DNA of 64,000 nucleotides from Heterostelium multicystogenum (taxonomy: Eukaryota; Evosea; Eumycetozoa; Acytosteliales; Acytosteliaceae), in the NCBI GenBank assembly GCA_003667245.1, contig RCNN01000026.1, positions 62,001-126,000 on the forward strand, written 5' to 3'. Below, in pieces: positions 36,317-48,353 of the stretch. Position numbers and translations under genes: made by a program. Position 1 is the first letter of the stretch, and each line of letters opens with the position of its first letter. The notes beneath the pieces were generated by a model, which did no database searches, was not told where the DNA came from, and saw only the letters and a list, made by a program, of their open reading frames with translations.

Positions 36317-38580
36317 TTAAAAAAGTCCTACATCTTTCTTCTTGGCAGACTGTTTCCATTTTGGAAGCTTGGCAAATTCCTCTTTTGACTGTGATAATAC
36401 AAGTAAGAATGATGCATCGTCCATGTAACTTTCTAGCTTAGCAGGGTCCATTGTGCTGTCTTTCTTTGCCTTCTCCTTGAGTGCTTCAACAATTTCCTTG
36501 ATCTGCTGATTTGAAGCGGAAACCAGTGGCAGAAGCTGATGCTGGTGGTGGTGTTGCTACTTTGGTTTGGACTGGTTTTGGTTCTTCCTTTTTGACTGGT
36601 GTTGTTGGTGCTGCTTTGGCTTGGACTGGTTTTGGTTCAAAAGTTGTTGGTGGAGTTTACTTTTTGTTCAACTGGAACTACAGGTTCTGGCTTTGGTTCA
36701 GCAACTTCTTTAGTAACTGGTATTGCTACTGGCTCTGTTTTTGATTCTACTGGTTGGGTTTGAATCTCTTGGTCGGATTCAAAAGGAAGTGGGCCCAATT
36801 TTAAGTATTGCTCGAATCTCTTGTGCAGTGGACTCTCTGCAACAAAGTCAAATGCGGCTTGTGAACATCCTTCTGATCTATTCTCGAAAAGGAATTTAAC
36901 AACTTCAAAGTGGCCGTTTTCAGTAGCATAGTCGATGGCTCTAACGGTGCAACCTTCACTTCTATTCTCGTGCAGGTATTGGACGATATTTAAATGACCG
37001 GCAGCAGCGGCGCAGTCCATAGCATAAGAGGTGCATCCTTCGCTTCTGTTTTCATGCAAGAACTTAACCAACTCATAGTTACCATCAGCAGCGGCATTTG
37101 CCATTGCTTCATCGTTGCAGCCCTCACTTCTGTTCTCGTGCAACCACTTTACTACCTCGTTAATAGTCTCCAAGCTAAGTCTTTGGTTGTTGATGACTTT
37201 ATTGATGAGCGGATTGGATTCATTGTCTGGGGTGTAACCTTCGCTTCTATTTGCAGTCAACCACTTTAAAACCTCGATATGTCCATTGAGTGTAGCTTGA
37301 TCGATGGCACTTTGTGTGCATCCTTCACTTCTATTTTCATGCAACCAAATGACCACATGCAAATGTCCATTGGCTGCAGCTTGGTCCATTGCCTCAGTGG
37401 TACAGCCTCTGTTCTATTCTTATGGAACCACTGAACAAGTTCGAGTGCTCCAAGTGCAGCAGCGGTATCCATTCCCTCAGTTGAACATCCTTCAGATCTA
37501 TTCTTCTGAAGCCAATTGTTTATCTCCAACTTTTGATCGGGATCGGCATCCAAAATGCTATCCATAGCTCTGTTGGTACATCCCTCTGACCTGTTCTCAT
37601 GTAGCCATTTCAAGACATCAAATTGTCCATTAGCAGCGGCATTATCCATAGCATCAGTAGAGGCACCCTCTGATCTTTTTTTCACCCAACCACATTACAA
37701 TACTGAGTTGTCCACGTCCAGCGGCCTCATCAATAGCTTTGGTGGTACATCCAAAACCATTCTGATGCAATAGCTCAACCATTTCGAGGTGTCCATTCCT
37801 ATAAAGAAATAACTTTTGATTAGTACTTGTAAAGTTTGAATTCCAGGATTGGTATGACCATCATACATTGCTGCAATATCTAAGAATCTTTCCCATGGTG
37901 AGTCCTCCGGTCTTGGATATTTCTCAAGGATAAACTTGACAACTTCTGTTCTATTGCTAAGGACAGCTTGCATAAACATTTCATTGATATTCTTAAATTG
38001 TGGAATCTTGGCATCCAATAAATCAAAAAGATCTAAACGACCATAGCTAATTGCCTCTGAAAATACATCTGGTCCGTCAAAATACGATTCGTCTGGACGG
38101 AGGGTAATGTAGTTGTTCAGGGCATGCTCGAGGACTGCAATATCACCGGAAGGAGTGATAGCAAGGAACACAGCATTGCATGGATTGTAATTAGTGTAAA
38201 TTCCTTCAATGAATTGAATGCTAGGCAGATGACCAACTTCATAAGCCTGCTCAAAAGAGCATCTTAAGATAGTCTTCTTGCAACTCTATTCTCTGTTCAT
38301 CCAAAATATAAGTAAGCACCTCTTTGACTCCAGCTCGGATGGCATTGCTTAGAATGCTAACGTAGTTGTTAATACTGCTTTCATCGGGTGGGCAGTCGTT
38401 GACGTAGTTCTTGAGCAACTCCAAATAGCCGTCAACAACAATCAACTCTCTCTCAGCAATGTACTCATTCCAACGGGATTTCTTCTCCTCAGCATCTGCA
38501 GCACCCTTCACAAAGTCCAACATCAACTGTTTGGAAAATCCACTTTCCATAACGGAATTAAAAAAACTATCTCTGTCCAT
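36317..38580 (-). CDS. Ankyrin-like repeat protein with C-terminal villin headpiece
   Basis: ATG 38580 (MDRDSFFNSVMESGFSKQ). A helical N-terminal part leads into at least ten ankyrin-like repeats of about 35 aa with the dictyostelid signature VVKWLHENRSEGCT...AMDxAAxxGH. Next is a Pro/Lys/Val-rich linker (KPVQAKAAPTTPVKKEEPKP), then about 70 residues ending in LESYMDDASFLLVLSQSKEE, FAKLPKWKQSAKKKDVGLF and the stop at 36317. That is a villin headpiece: LPxWKQ, three Lys and terminal LF line up with the actin-binding residues of HP67. Two breaks (36656 AAA, 36523 TTT) between linker and headpiece, plus others near 38240, 37680 and 37415, are homopolymer indels. Inference: an ankyrin-based adaptor that binds F-actin. 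Confidence 0.75.
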
Positions 38581-39335
38581 TATTATTAATATAAAACAGT
38601 ATAAATATTATATTTGTCGGCTTTAGGCCAATTAAGATCTATGAAGCAATGAGTGGCGTTGATCAATTTAATATAAAGAATCTACTAAATCTGGAATAAT
38701 CTCATTCTGAGTTTATACTGAACCAATTCAAGTACCTCGATGTATTATTTGGCAAAAGGAATTAAAATAAATCTAATCTTTAGGACTTAGGATACTCACT
38801 TGTCTAGACACGATAGACTTGTAATTTGTGTACAAAGTTGGTTGATAGATATTTTGAACCATGACTGTTGAAATTTACGCTCCTAACCATATATATGACC
38901 TTATTTCAACATAACCCATAACAAAATTTATTGGGTTTGATTGATATGATCAAAAATATCTGTAAAAATCCAAGTCAGGGGAAGGTGTTTCAAAAAAATT
39001 AAAGGTGATTTTCAATAGTCTAAAAATTTAAAAAAAGACCTTTTCGTATTAGAAAAAACAAAGAAAGATGCATTGAACACACAATTATACATGTATTGAT
39101 CTATTTTATTCTGCAACATCAAGAAACGACCGCCATTGTCGGGTCTCGGAACTCCCCAACAACACTGTCAATGTCGTGACTCATTCATCCCAGAGTATTG
39201 GGGGATTCGAGATTGTAGTCTTAGATAATTAATGTTATATAACTGTTATAAGCACATTTATCCCTTTCCTAATTGTTCAACTCAACATCAAATATAAATA
39301 ATAAATACAAACGTCTATTATTATGTATTGTGATA
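38581..39335. other. Intergenic with DUSE box and GC-rich island
   Basis: Between two ankyrin genes. It has a perfect ACCCATAA (38914-38921) on the plus strand and an unusually GC-rich stretch at about 39107-39215, with TCTCG/CGAGA and CCCC/GGGG arms that can pair. No ORF is seen. A small RNA gene is possible. Confidence 0.4.
38914..38921 (+). promoter_or_regulatory. DUSE consensus ACCCATAA
   Basis: Exact match to the box found upstream of dictyostelid small RNA genes. A transcript would be expected to start near 38981. The sequence there (GAAGGTGTTTC...) is not a small RNA I recognise, so the site may be fortuitous. Confidence 0.3.
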
Positions 39336-41117
39336 TTATGATTTGATATAATGGTCTAATATATCAATTGAATCTATTGATGTGCTGTGCTTAGTCATTT
39401 CTGCTTTGAGTTTGATGATTTCGTCGATTGGTGTTGTTTTGTTGGCTAGTAACCATTCCAGTATTTCAGGGTTGGAGCTCAGCCGCGCAGTATGGTCAGT
39501 TAATTTAATGGAGTTAATATCGAACTCAGAACGATTTGCATGGAGCCATTTGATTGTCGCAAGGCTACCAGACAGTAGTGAGTTATATGTTACATTTTGG
39601 GAGCAACCTTCGGTTCTGTTTTCATGCAACCATTTTACAATATCTAAAAATCCTTCTTGAGCTGCAAAAGTCCATTGTATCTGTTGAAAAGTTGAATCTA
39701 TTATTGTCGCCGTCGTTTCTTTCATGAAGAAATTGCACCAATCTCAAATCTCCCATAAATAGAGCCGAATTGAGAATATCGTCGTCATTATCATCAAAGG
39801 TGAAGCCTTTGTTCTTTTCCAACCATTCAAGCATGTCAACATGTCCTCTATTTACAACCTGGATGAAGACCGCTCTAGTGGAGTATGGTTCAGTTCGATT
39901 CTCGTGCAACCATTGAACAAACTGGTAGATGGTTGTTTTTGTGCAGCCAATAAGAGTAAATCATCTACTTTATTGCGGAACTCTGTTCGATTCTCATGCA
40001 GCCATTTGATGACTGATAAATGACCTCCTATTGCAGCTCCCTGCATTGCACGGACCTGAAAATCTACAGATGTGTTTGAATGTAGCCATTTAATCAGATC
40101 TAAACTACCAAGCTCCGCTGCTTTAGTTGCAATTTCACTATTGTAAGCACTTTCATGGCTTACATGACTATACCAAAGCTTGAATATTTCGAATTTCTCT
40201 GGATGACAAGCGCTCGAAAATGATGACCATTCAACAATACTTTATCCCTATGCTTTTCCAATAGATATCTGATGACATTGATTTGATTGCCCATTATTGC
40301 TCCATTTATTAGATTTGGATAGATATTATAATGTGTATTCTCTAAAATTAGCCATTCTATTATGTCTATATGACCAACCTTTGCAGCTTCTTTGAAAACA
40401 TCTAATGAATTTTTGTTTACTTCCATCAATTTTTTGGATTTATTCCAAAAAGAACTTGACCAACTCAAGATCACCTGAGTGCGGAGACATTACATATGCC
40501 ATATGATAATCCCCAGATACTGTCACCGAATCGATCCATCAGATATTGAATTACATCGCATCTCCCAAACTTTGAGGCTATTGCCATTAAAATAGTAAAT
40601 TCCAACTTTAAAATTGTGACTGACTAATAATCTTCTTTCAATTTGATAGAAATCGATCAGATAGACTAGCATCTCCAAACTGCCACCTCTAACTGCCATT
40701 CGAAGCACGCTGAAAATTCAGAATTCTTTTCGAACGACTATTATTATTTGTTTGACTATGATATGATTTCAATTGATCATAATAATTATAATATGCAAGC
40801 ATATGAGCTTGATCCAATAGCTTTGTCCATGTATAGATCCTCTTTTCGACATCTACACTCATACTAATATTAGTGTAGTTTACATAACTAGCTTTGACAA
40901 GTAACATGATAATTTCATGTACATGATGAAATATCAACCTATTTAAATATGTATTATTGAATACTAAATTAAATATCTGATTATACAACATCTTATATCT
41001 TATATCTTTAATATTATTGATCAAATCAAACAAGTAGACATGTTTTCGTCTTTGTCTTTTAATAAACTCTACTATAAAAAAAATAAAGAAATATGTGAGT
41101 ATTATTAAGAAGTTCAT
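39336..41117 (-). CDS. Ankyrin-repeat protein (dictyostelid family)
   Basis: The N-terminal part reads NTYLNRLIFHHVHEI, a stretch typical of dictyostelid ankyrin-family N-termini, and is followed by degenerate ankyrin-like repeats: GGSLEMLVYLIDF, AKVGHIDIIEWLI, GGHLSVIKWLHENRTE, RGHVDMLEWLEKNKG, EGFLDIVKWLHENRTEGC. The stop is at 39336. Frame changes near 40700, 40470, 40170, 39930 and 39670 suggest indels. The start is uncertain: ATG 41117 gives a hydrophobic MNFLIILTYFFIFFI leader that may be intronic, with the true start further in. It is adjacent to, and a distant relative of, the ankyrin-headpiece gene, but no headpiece is present here. Partner-binding role inferred only. Confidence 0.65.
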
Positions 41118-41360
41118 TTTTTTGAAAATTTTGAAATTTTTTAATAGACGTTGTGAAAATAGGGTTAATATTTAATTTACAGTTTACTTTTAAAATTGTT
41201 ATAAATCTAAAGATATAACTTTGCATTTTGGATGTGTGAATCAAGCACCGATGCTGGTTCAATAGATTAGATTAAACTGACAAGATTTATCACAATTTAC
41301 AAGATATATATATTACTAGATTTTTTATAGATAAGATAGTTAGATAGATAGAAGATAGAG
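41118..41360. other. Intergenic between divergent genes
   Basis: AT-rich; holds promoters of the ankyrin gene (-) and the HMG/PHD gene (+), and possibly the unseen first exon of the latter. Confidence 0.4.
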
Positions 41361-43348
41361 ACACTGGCAGACGGTGAGGTTTCGAGTGAACTACTTTGCT
41401 CAAAATGTGGTCAACTAAAGAAGGGTCATACATGTCCGGTCGTGGCCACTAAACAGCTGGTTGTCGAGAACCTTCCAACTATGCTGATGGGCTTCTAATA
41501 CTATGACAACTAGACGTGCTTATCAACATAATCTGCAGCAAACAACAGCAGATGCAGCAGATGCAAAAGATGCAGCAAGCACAGTTCCAACAGCAGCAAC
41601 AAATGATACAGCAACAAATTCAAAATCAATTGCAGATTCAACAGAGCTCAGTACGGGTGCTGGTGGTGCATCGCACCACCTACAGGGTCCCCAGCCAATC
41701 CTCACAGGACCTCTCCCAATGCAAAGTGGACCGCTCACTGCCGAGCAAAAGAGACAGCGTGAGAAAGAAGCATCCGACTTCAAATCTATGGTTCTTACTC
41801 GAGCGCCAAGAACGTTTCCCATATTATGTAAGTTGAGCTAAAAGGAGCTTTTGATGCCTGTTATTCTTGTTTTCCTTTGTACTTACTATTGTACAATTGT
41901 AGTTTGATCCACATACAAAGACTATTCAGGTTATTGGAAGTTGGTATATCAATGTCTCCGAAGCCTGGAGTACAAAGACCCGCAAGAGAAAAATCGCTGA
42001 CGAATCATGCTCAGAATTTGGCAACAACTAGATCGTTGTTCCTCCAGAAACAACACGATATTCAAGCACTACAGGTACAACTTGCAAAGATACAACAGAG
42101 TCAACAGAAAGAAGCAGCAAAATATGAGATTGCGAGACGTGAAAGAGAGAATGATTGATGAGGAAAAAAGTCAGAGATTCCAAAAGTTAAATCAGCAGTC
42201 ACTCCATTCTTCCACTATCTCAACGGAGAATCGTGAGATCGAGAAGAAAAATCAACCTGATCTATCGTTATCCGATATTTCCAAACTTCTCGGTAACAAG
42301 TGGAAGGCAATGTCCGATGAGGAGAAACAAACCATTTTTTTGAGAAATCACAAGAGGACAAGAGACGTTATGAGGCAGAGATGGTAGAATACAACAGAAA
42401 GATCAAGGAGTTAGCCGACAACTTCCCACCTATCGATATTAGCACTATACCTGACCCAGAGGAACCAGTCGTATCAACTATGATTCCAATGGCAGGCCTC
42501 CAGCCACCTCCAGTTGTGGTGCCAGGTGATCTGAAGAAATCAGCAAACAGTCTCAACATGTGATGTATGCGCCCAAACAGATAATCGAGATCAGCTCTTG
42601 CAGTGCGTTGGTTGTCTCAGAAGCTTTCCATGGAAGTGCATTCACCTACAGAATCTCGCAATTGAGACCATTAAGAAGTCAAAACACTTGGAAGTGCACA
42701 GATTGTAAAAGTATGTGAGCATGTAAAGATACACTAATGAAAGATAAGATGTTGTTTTGTGACGTTTTGCGATCGCGGGTTTCCATACATTCTGCTTGAT
42801 TCCAGCACTGGACAAGCCGCCCACTGGAGGATGGCGTTGTGCAACCTGTGTCTTTTGCATCCATTGTGGGCACTCGCTCGGCTGGACCCTCACCAAATAG
42901 CACTTGGCGTGGTCACTTTACAGAGTGTGAACAATGTCACGCGCTTGTAGGGGATCGCAAATACTGCTCAATCTGCAGAAAGGTCATCAAGCCACAGGAA
43001 AAAATCACCAACCATTCAATGTGGATATTGTGAGCGATGGACAACACGCACATTGCGATGGCATCTCAGAGTATCAAATTTAGAGAAGTTTAAAGACAAT
43101 CCAAACCATCAATATAAATTGTCAGTCATGCAGAAAACGGACATCCTAAAACAACACCCAAACCACTTATTGACGAAGAGGACGAAAGAAGGAGGAAGAT
43201 CGTAAGCCGGATCCACCTGGCAGAAAGAGAAGATCAACAACTACAGTTGCAAACTCCACAACCCTACATCAAGAAGAGGTAGAAAGAAGATTAGAAGAGA
43301 TGAGGATTATGAAGATGAAGACGATGATGATGTAAATGTTGAAGATTA
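41361..43348 (+). CDS. HMG-box and double PHD-finger protein
   Basis: No clear ATG; the 5' end is incomplete. Order: a zinc knuckle (LCSKCGQLKKGHTC), a Gln/Met-rich stretch (41535-41640), GSWYINVSEAW and a basic segment, an HMG box (LSDISKLLGNKWKAMSDEEK, then KRRYEAEMVEYNRKIKE), then two PHD fingers. These are CDVCAQTDNRDQLLQCVGC...WKCTDCK and, after an intron (about 42712-42748), MLFCDVCDRGFHTFCLIPAL, GGWRCATCVFC. A CxxC-rich region (CEQCHALVGDRKYCSICRK) and an acidic tail (EDEDDDDVNVED, stop 43348) follow. Known: tandem PHD fingers read histone tails and HMG boxes bend DNA, so a chromatin-complex subunit is likely. Breaks at 41470-41520, 42180, 42340, 42695, 42773 and 43020 are indels. Confidence 0.7.
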
Positions 43349-43506
43349 AATCAAATAAATACAAAGTTGTAATCAAACTAGGGACATGAGTTATCTTAAT
43401 TCACTTCTATCAGAAATAGTTAGTGACGATCGATGTCAATCTTAGATTCAATAAATTTAACTTTTATTACTTTATTTCGAAATTACTAATTCATATTTAT
43501 ATTTGA
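43349..43506. other. Short intergenic between convergent genes
   Basis: AT-rich 3' flanks; nothing else is seen. Confidence 0.45.
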
Positions 43507-44976
43507 CTATTCTTTATCTTCAAATTGTGGATTATGTGCTGAAGGTGAGGTAAAACCAAGATTGGAGGGTATCTTCTTCAGGTGCAGTAGGTTCTTCTAC
43601 TTTGGAGGTAGTAGTTCCAGTTGTAATACTAACTGATCCAGTTGTTACTGGTTCTGATGGCCCAGTGGTTGGATATGGTACATCAGCTCCAGTGTTTCCC
43701 AGTTGTACCAGTAGTTCCAGTGGTAGATGGCTCTTCGATTGGAGCAGTAGTAGCTGGTTCTGTTGGTTCAACTGAAGAAGTAGTGGTCGAGGGAACTTCT
43801 TCAGTTGTAGAAAACTGGTTCGGTGGTCGATGTACAATACCTGTAGTTGTTGATGGACCCGTTGTTGCAACGATACCAGTAGTTGTTGACGCAGTAGTTG
43901 CTACGAAACCAGTAGTGGTTGAAGCAGGGGCAATAGTTTGATGTGGATGGTAATGGAGTTCCAGTTGTTGAAGTGGTGGTGGATGAAATTAATCCAGTTG
44001 TTCCTGTGCTAGTCAATGGTACATACCTGTAGTTGATGTTGTTGCTGATGTTGTTATTCCTGTAGTTGTAGTTAAAGGAAAAACAGTTGCGGTTGTGGGT
44101 GGAACTGCACCAGTTGTTGTGGCAACTGGTATTGAAGTTGGTGGAAGTCCTCCAATTGTGGTTATGATTGCTGGACTTGTTGGGGCAGCAGTTGTCAATT
44201 GGTTTGGATATATTCCTGATGTTGGTGTAATTGGTGATAGAGTTTCATTTGGTGGGGGCACTAGAGGATTCACTAGTAACATTAGATTTGGTATCATTCT
44301 TGTGGATTGGATCAATAGTGAATTTAGGTTTTGTGGTTGGGTTGAGCTACAGTGTTGTTTGGTTGTAAATCATTGGAAATTTCAATCAAATTTGTCAGAA
44401 CGCATCTTGACTTGAAACTGCAACATGATGATTTTGAGTTGTGGCATTTAATCTTGTGCTTGAGGTCTTTGCATTGGAATCCACTTGGACATTTAATATC
44501 TGAACATTTCTTATCTTTAAATAGAAGAAATTTTAATTAAACAAAAAATTCTATGGCAACTGAATTTTTAATATCTATACATACTATTTGGAAGGAAATA
44601 ATTGTTACCATCTGGCAAACAGTTAATATTGTTGGTTTGATATTCAAAGTAACGACCATTGCTCTCTCCTTCAGTGCACCATGTGAGTGCATTGGTAGTG
44701 TAGTTACAAATATCACTAGCCATCTTATACATTCGAATTGGGTAGATCCACAGCAATCTTTACCTACAGATGGCCAACAATTGGCGACTTTACTACATGT
44801 TTCAAATGGTAGATTGGAACATTCTATATAACAAATATTAATACAATTTTTGGAAAAACAATTTAATAATATTCAGTGTTGTACATACCTGTTATATACT
44901 CATCACTGCTTTTGGAATCAACCAAAATTGAAATAGATAATACAATAAATATTAAGGTTAGAATTTTTGGAACCAT
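43507..44976 (-). CDS. Secreted Cys-rich and Thr-rich (mucin-like) protein
   Basis: ATG 44976 starts a clear signal peptide (MVPKILTLIFIVLSISILVD). After an in-phase intron (44824-44888) comes a Cys-rich domain (ECSNLPFETCSKVANCW, GKDCCGSTQFEC, ALTWCTEGES). After a second intron near 44516-44587 comes KKCSDIKCPSGFQCKDLKHK, a follistatin-like CxxxxCPxGxxC unit common in dictyostelid spore-coat and extracellular-matrix proteins. The rest is Thr/Pro/Ser-rich with TTTG and PTTA repeats, likely heavily O-glycosylated, ending PQFEDKE with no GPI or membrane segment. Several frame breaks occur inside the repeats (for example near 44020, 43930, 43815, 43700). Inference: extracellular matrix or coat protein. 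Confidence 0.7.
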
Positions 44977-46770
44977 TTTAAATTATTGATGGAAAATTGG
45001 AAATAATACTAATTGATAAAGATATATAAATTGATATAATATATAAATATTATTTAAAGTAATATATAAATAAAGAATATTTATATTTTATGATGTTGTT
45101 GTTTTTTTGAAATAACAAAACCACTTATGGAACATACATGTATTGAATCAATCTTTATATAGTTGTCTGTTGTCTTGTTGTATGTTCGATTTCCCAATTT
45201 TAATAAACCTTGTATAGTTGAGTTGATCATGTAATAAGGGTGGTTAATTTGTTGGTTGGATGTCAGTAATAAACATTAACCTCAACTCCAAATTATGATC
45301 AGAATAGGAAATGTATTACCTGAAGAGATTTGTATAATTGTTTGATGTCATTTTATTAATTGAAAATAGATCATCATTGGATGAAATAAAAACATCTAAT
45401 AATACCAATATCAAGTAGCTACACAGCACTATTTCAACTTGGTTTGTAAGTGTATACCATCAACTTCAGACTCATCATGTTTTTAAAAATAAATACTACT
45501 CTATTTTTAATATCTTACAATTTGTCTTCATTTGATTGATCATATATTACTATATCAAACTTCATAATCATCATTATCATACTTAGTTTATGTTAAATGT
45601 AATGTATGTAAAGACACAGGAATACACAAGTTATATCATTCATTTCGAATATAATCAAGTTGAGTAAGAGTATGGTTGAGTAACAAAACAGTAGCATATC
45701 ATTCCCTTAACAAAGTAAAACAGAACAGAACAATATAGAACAAAACAGAACAGTTTTAGTAGATATACATTGTGAAGCAATATTTAGTTATTTTTGTTTA
45801 ATTAATTTAAAGTTAATGAATAATCTGTCGTTTGGTCCACTCAGGTAACATTAGATGATTGTTTTGTTTGATTGATAATGGGTGAATCAATCAATCTATT
45901 ATTGTATCAATTTTATATTTAGGAAAATAATATATCTTTACATATTTAAATTCTTGCGGACAATCCAATACTAGCATTTGACGATATTGCCTTTCAAGAT
46001 TTGACAATACACTATCAAACATAAACCACAATTGTACTTTTAATACATCCACCACAAACCACACACATTAGAATAAAGACAGTAAATACACAAACATTTT
46101 TAATGTGTCAAATGTTAGGGGTAGAGATTTGTGATTATTGTTGTTAATACATCGATATATATAATTGTATAATTGTATACCAATAATTATTAGATGAAGG
46201 TACTGTATATTGTAGTTGTTTATTATATGTGTAAAATGTGTTTTATAAGATATATAATAAATAGATAAGTCAACATTCACTTCTTCTTCTTCTTCTTATA
46301 AACATTTAAACTATCTAATGTTCAATATTAAACATCATAATCACTAGTTGATAGTTAACTCCTTTCATAAGAAAAATAATTGTACTTAATTATATTGTTT
46401 TCAAGTTTAATCAAATAATGGGTTGATTGTTTACTGAATTTAAGTAATATCAGTTTGTAATTGTAAAATGGAACAACATAGTCTACTTCTTATTTACTAC
46501 TAACCATTACTGTTGAGTGTTAACAGGTATTCAAATTAATTCTAATAATCTCTATTTCTTTCTAACTTTATAAAAATAATATTAAGTATATTTTCTTATA
46601 AAATTTAACATTACTCTTAATGAACATGTAAGATATAATAATAATTTTATTATTATACTTGACACTTACTTTTGATACAAATGTAGAATCTCTAAGAACT
46701 ATTAATAATATTATTGTAATGATTAATAGTTTTGTTTTCGGATCTTTAATCTAATGATCATTTTATATAA
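44977..46770. other. 1.8-kb intergenic region
   Basis: No gene seen. It includes an ACAGA/ACAAA pentamer repeat (about 45720-45755) and TTC repeats near 46281. The ORF at 46068-46280 on the minus strand is low-complexity and rejected. Confidence 0.5.
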
Positions 46771-46968
46771 TTAATATTTATATTTATATTGTTTATTGGA
46801 AAAATAGCACAAGATGTCGATACCATCAAGATATGACAATATTTCTCCGATTAAATGGCGCCGTAAATTTAACATATTTGTAATAACAATGATATGATAA
46901 GAAAGATAGTAAGTTTTAAAATCTTTGGATTTAGTTTTGTTGTTATGAGTTGGAACAATAAACAACAC
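46771..46968 (-). pseudogene. Truncated FNIP/F-box-like paralogue
   Basis: Reads ITNMLNLRRHLIGEILSYLD then GIDILCYFSNKQ and then falls into KYKY and a stop. The same segment begins the intact neighbouring gene (MFNSLPLQLVREILSYLDDI DILCYF). DNA identity is also plain (46799-46880 against 48279-48353). Only the first 30 or so codons survive, so this is a partial duplicate lacking all FNIP repeats. Confidence 0.65.
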
Positions 46969-46979
46969 ATTTTTATTCT

Positions 46980-48353
46980 TTAAAACTGTGCATTTTTGGT
47001 CTGGGACTCATCTTCGTTGAAGTTTTTAGGTCCAAACTCAATAGCTTTTATCAAAAGCCATGGAAAGGAATGTCTGCACGCACTGTTTGGAAGGACTATT
47101 GTCGATCCATTTTCCAGTATTCTGACTGTAAGTATGCATTGTGTTGTTCGATCTATTATTTTGATTTTGGAACCTCTTCTGAATTTAGTTAAACTTCTCA
47201 CCAAGATTTTAAGTTCATCGAATGAATAATCACATACTTCAAGTATTATTGTCTTTATAAACTTATGTTTATCTAATGATTCCCACAACTTCAGATTCTC
47301 TGATTCAAGATAGGTTTGGTGGTATTTGAATTGATTTTACTTTGAGATGTTTGATTGGATGATTATAGATTTCACCCAAAACCAAATACTCCAAACACAT
47401 GGTAATGATTTAGGTGAAAATGGTTGATTGAAATTGCTTCCAAATTGTAAATACCTGACAGACGATGGTATAACACCTTCTTCAATTGGGCTATTGAATC
47501 TATCTCCAAAATTCAATCGAATGATAGTTGAAGGAATGTCACCAGGTCTAAGCTTTTCATTTGATAACTTAATTATAGAAAGATCTATAACGTGAGCAGG
47601 GATATTTAGAGGATATTCTTTATAGTGATAAGAAGTTTGGTCACTGATGATGGAATCATTCCAAGTTGAAAAGAGATGTTACTATCATAACCAAATGAAA
47701 GATGGTTAACATTTGGTGGAATATCACCAAGTTAAGTCGACATTTGAAAGCACCAAGTTCCAAACTAATAACTGATGAAGGAATAACTCCATCATTAAGT
47801 TCTTGATTGTAGTTATCCATAAAAAGATATTTCACAAGACCGTGGGATTATCCCAGGCACTAGTTTATGCCGGTATTGGATAGTCTGAAATATATTACCG
47901 AAGAGGGAATATCTCCTACTTTTAGAGGTTGATTGAACTCTCCAAGTGATAGGTGTGTTTACAGAGTGTGGAATATCACCTGGCTTAAGTGTTGAATTGT
48001 ATTTACGGCCAAGGTTTAAACTAACAACTGAAGAAGGAATGTATCCAGAGTAAAGAGGTTGATTAAAACCTTGACCAAGTTTCAAGTCAGTCACACCTAA
48101 AGGTATTGGGACATCAATATCAAAAAGCTTCAAAACTAACATTTTTGATTTTTGAAGCAGGTTCATCTCTGATGAGTGAATGTTCTCTTGATATCATACA
48201 AGTTGGGATGTTAATATGATACGGTGTTGACTTGAAAATATGATGATGATTTGATAGCACCTGTTTGTTTATTAGAAAATAGCATAAGATGTCGATATCA
48301 TCAAGATATGACAATATTTCTCTAACTAATTGTAGCGGCAAAGAATTAAACAT
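46980..48353 (-). CDS. FNIP-repeat protein with F-box-like N-terminus
   Basis: Start ATG 48353 (MFNSLPLQLVREILSYL) is preferred over an upstream in-frame ATG at 48404, because the truncated paralogue is conserved from about this point. The N-terminus looks F-box-like. The middle is a run of FNIP repeats of about 22 aa: LKLGQGFNQPLYSGYIPSSV, LNLGRKYNSTLKPGDIPHSV, GVIPSSVISLELG, LNFGDRFNSPIEEGVIPSSV. The C-terminus (VCDYSFDELKILVRSL to FNEDESQTKNAQF) resembles the C-terminal tail of other family members. Breaks near 48140, 47940, 47815, 47740, 47640 and 47350 are probable indels. Known: FNIP proteins are a hugely expanded, LRR-like dictyostelid family of unknown function. Confidence 0.75.
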
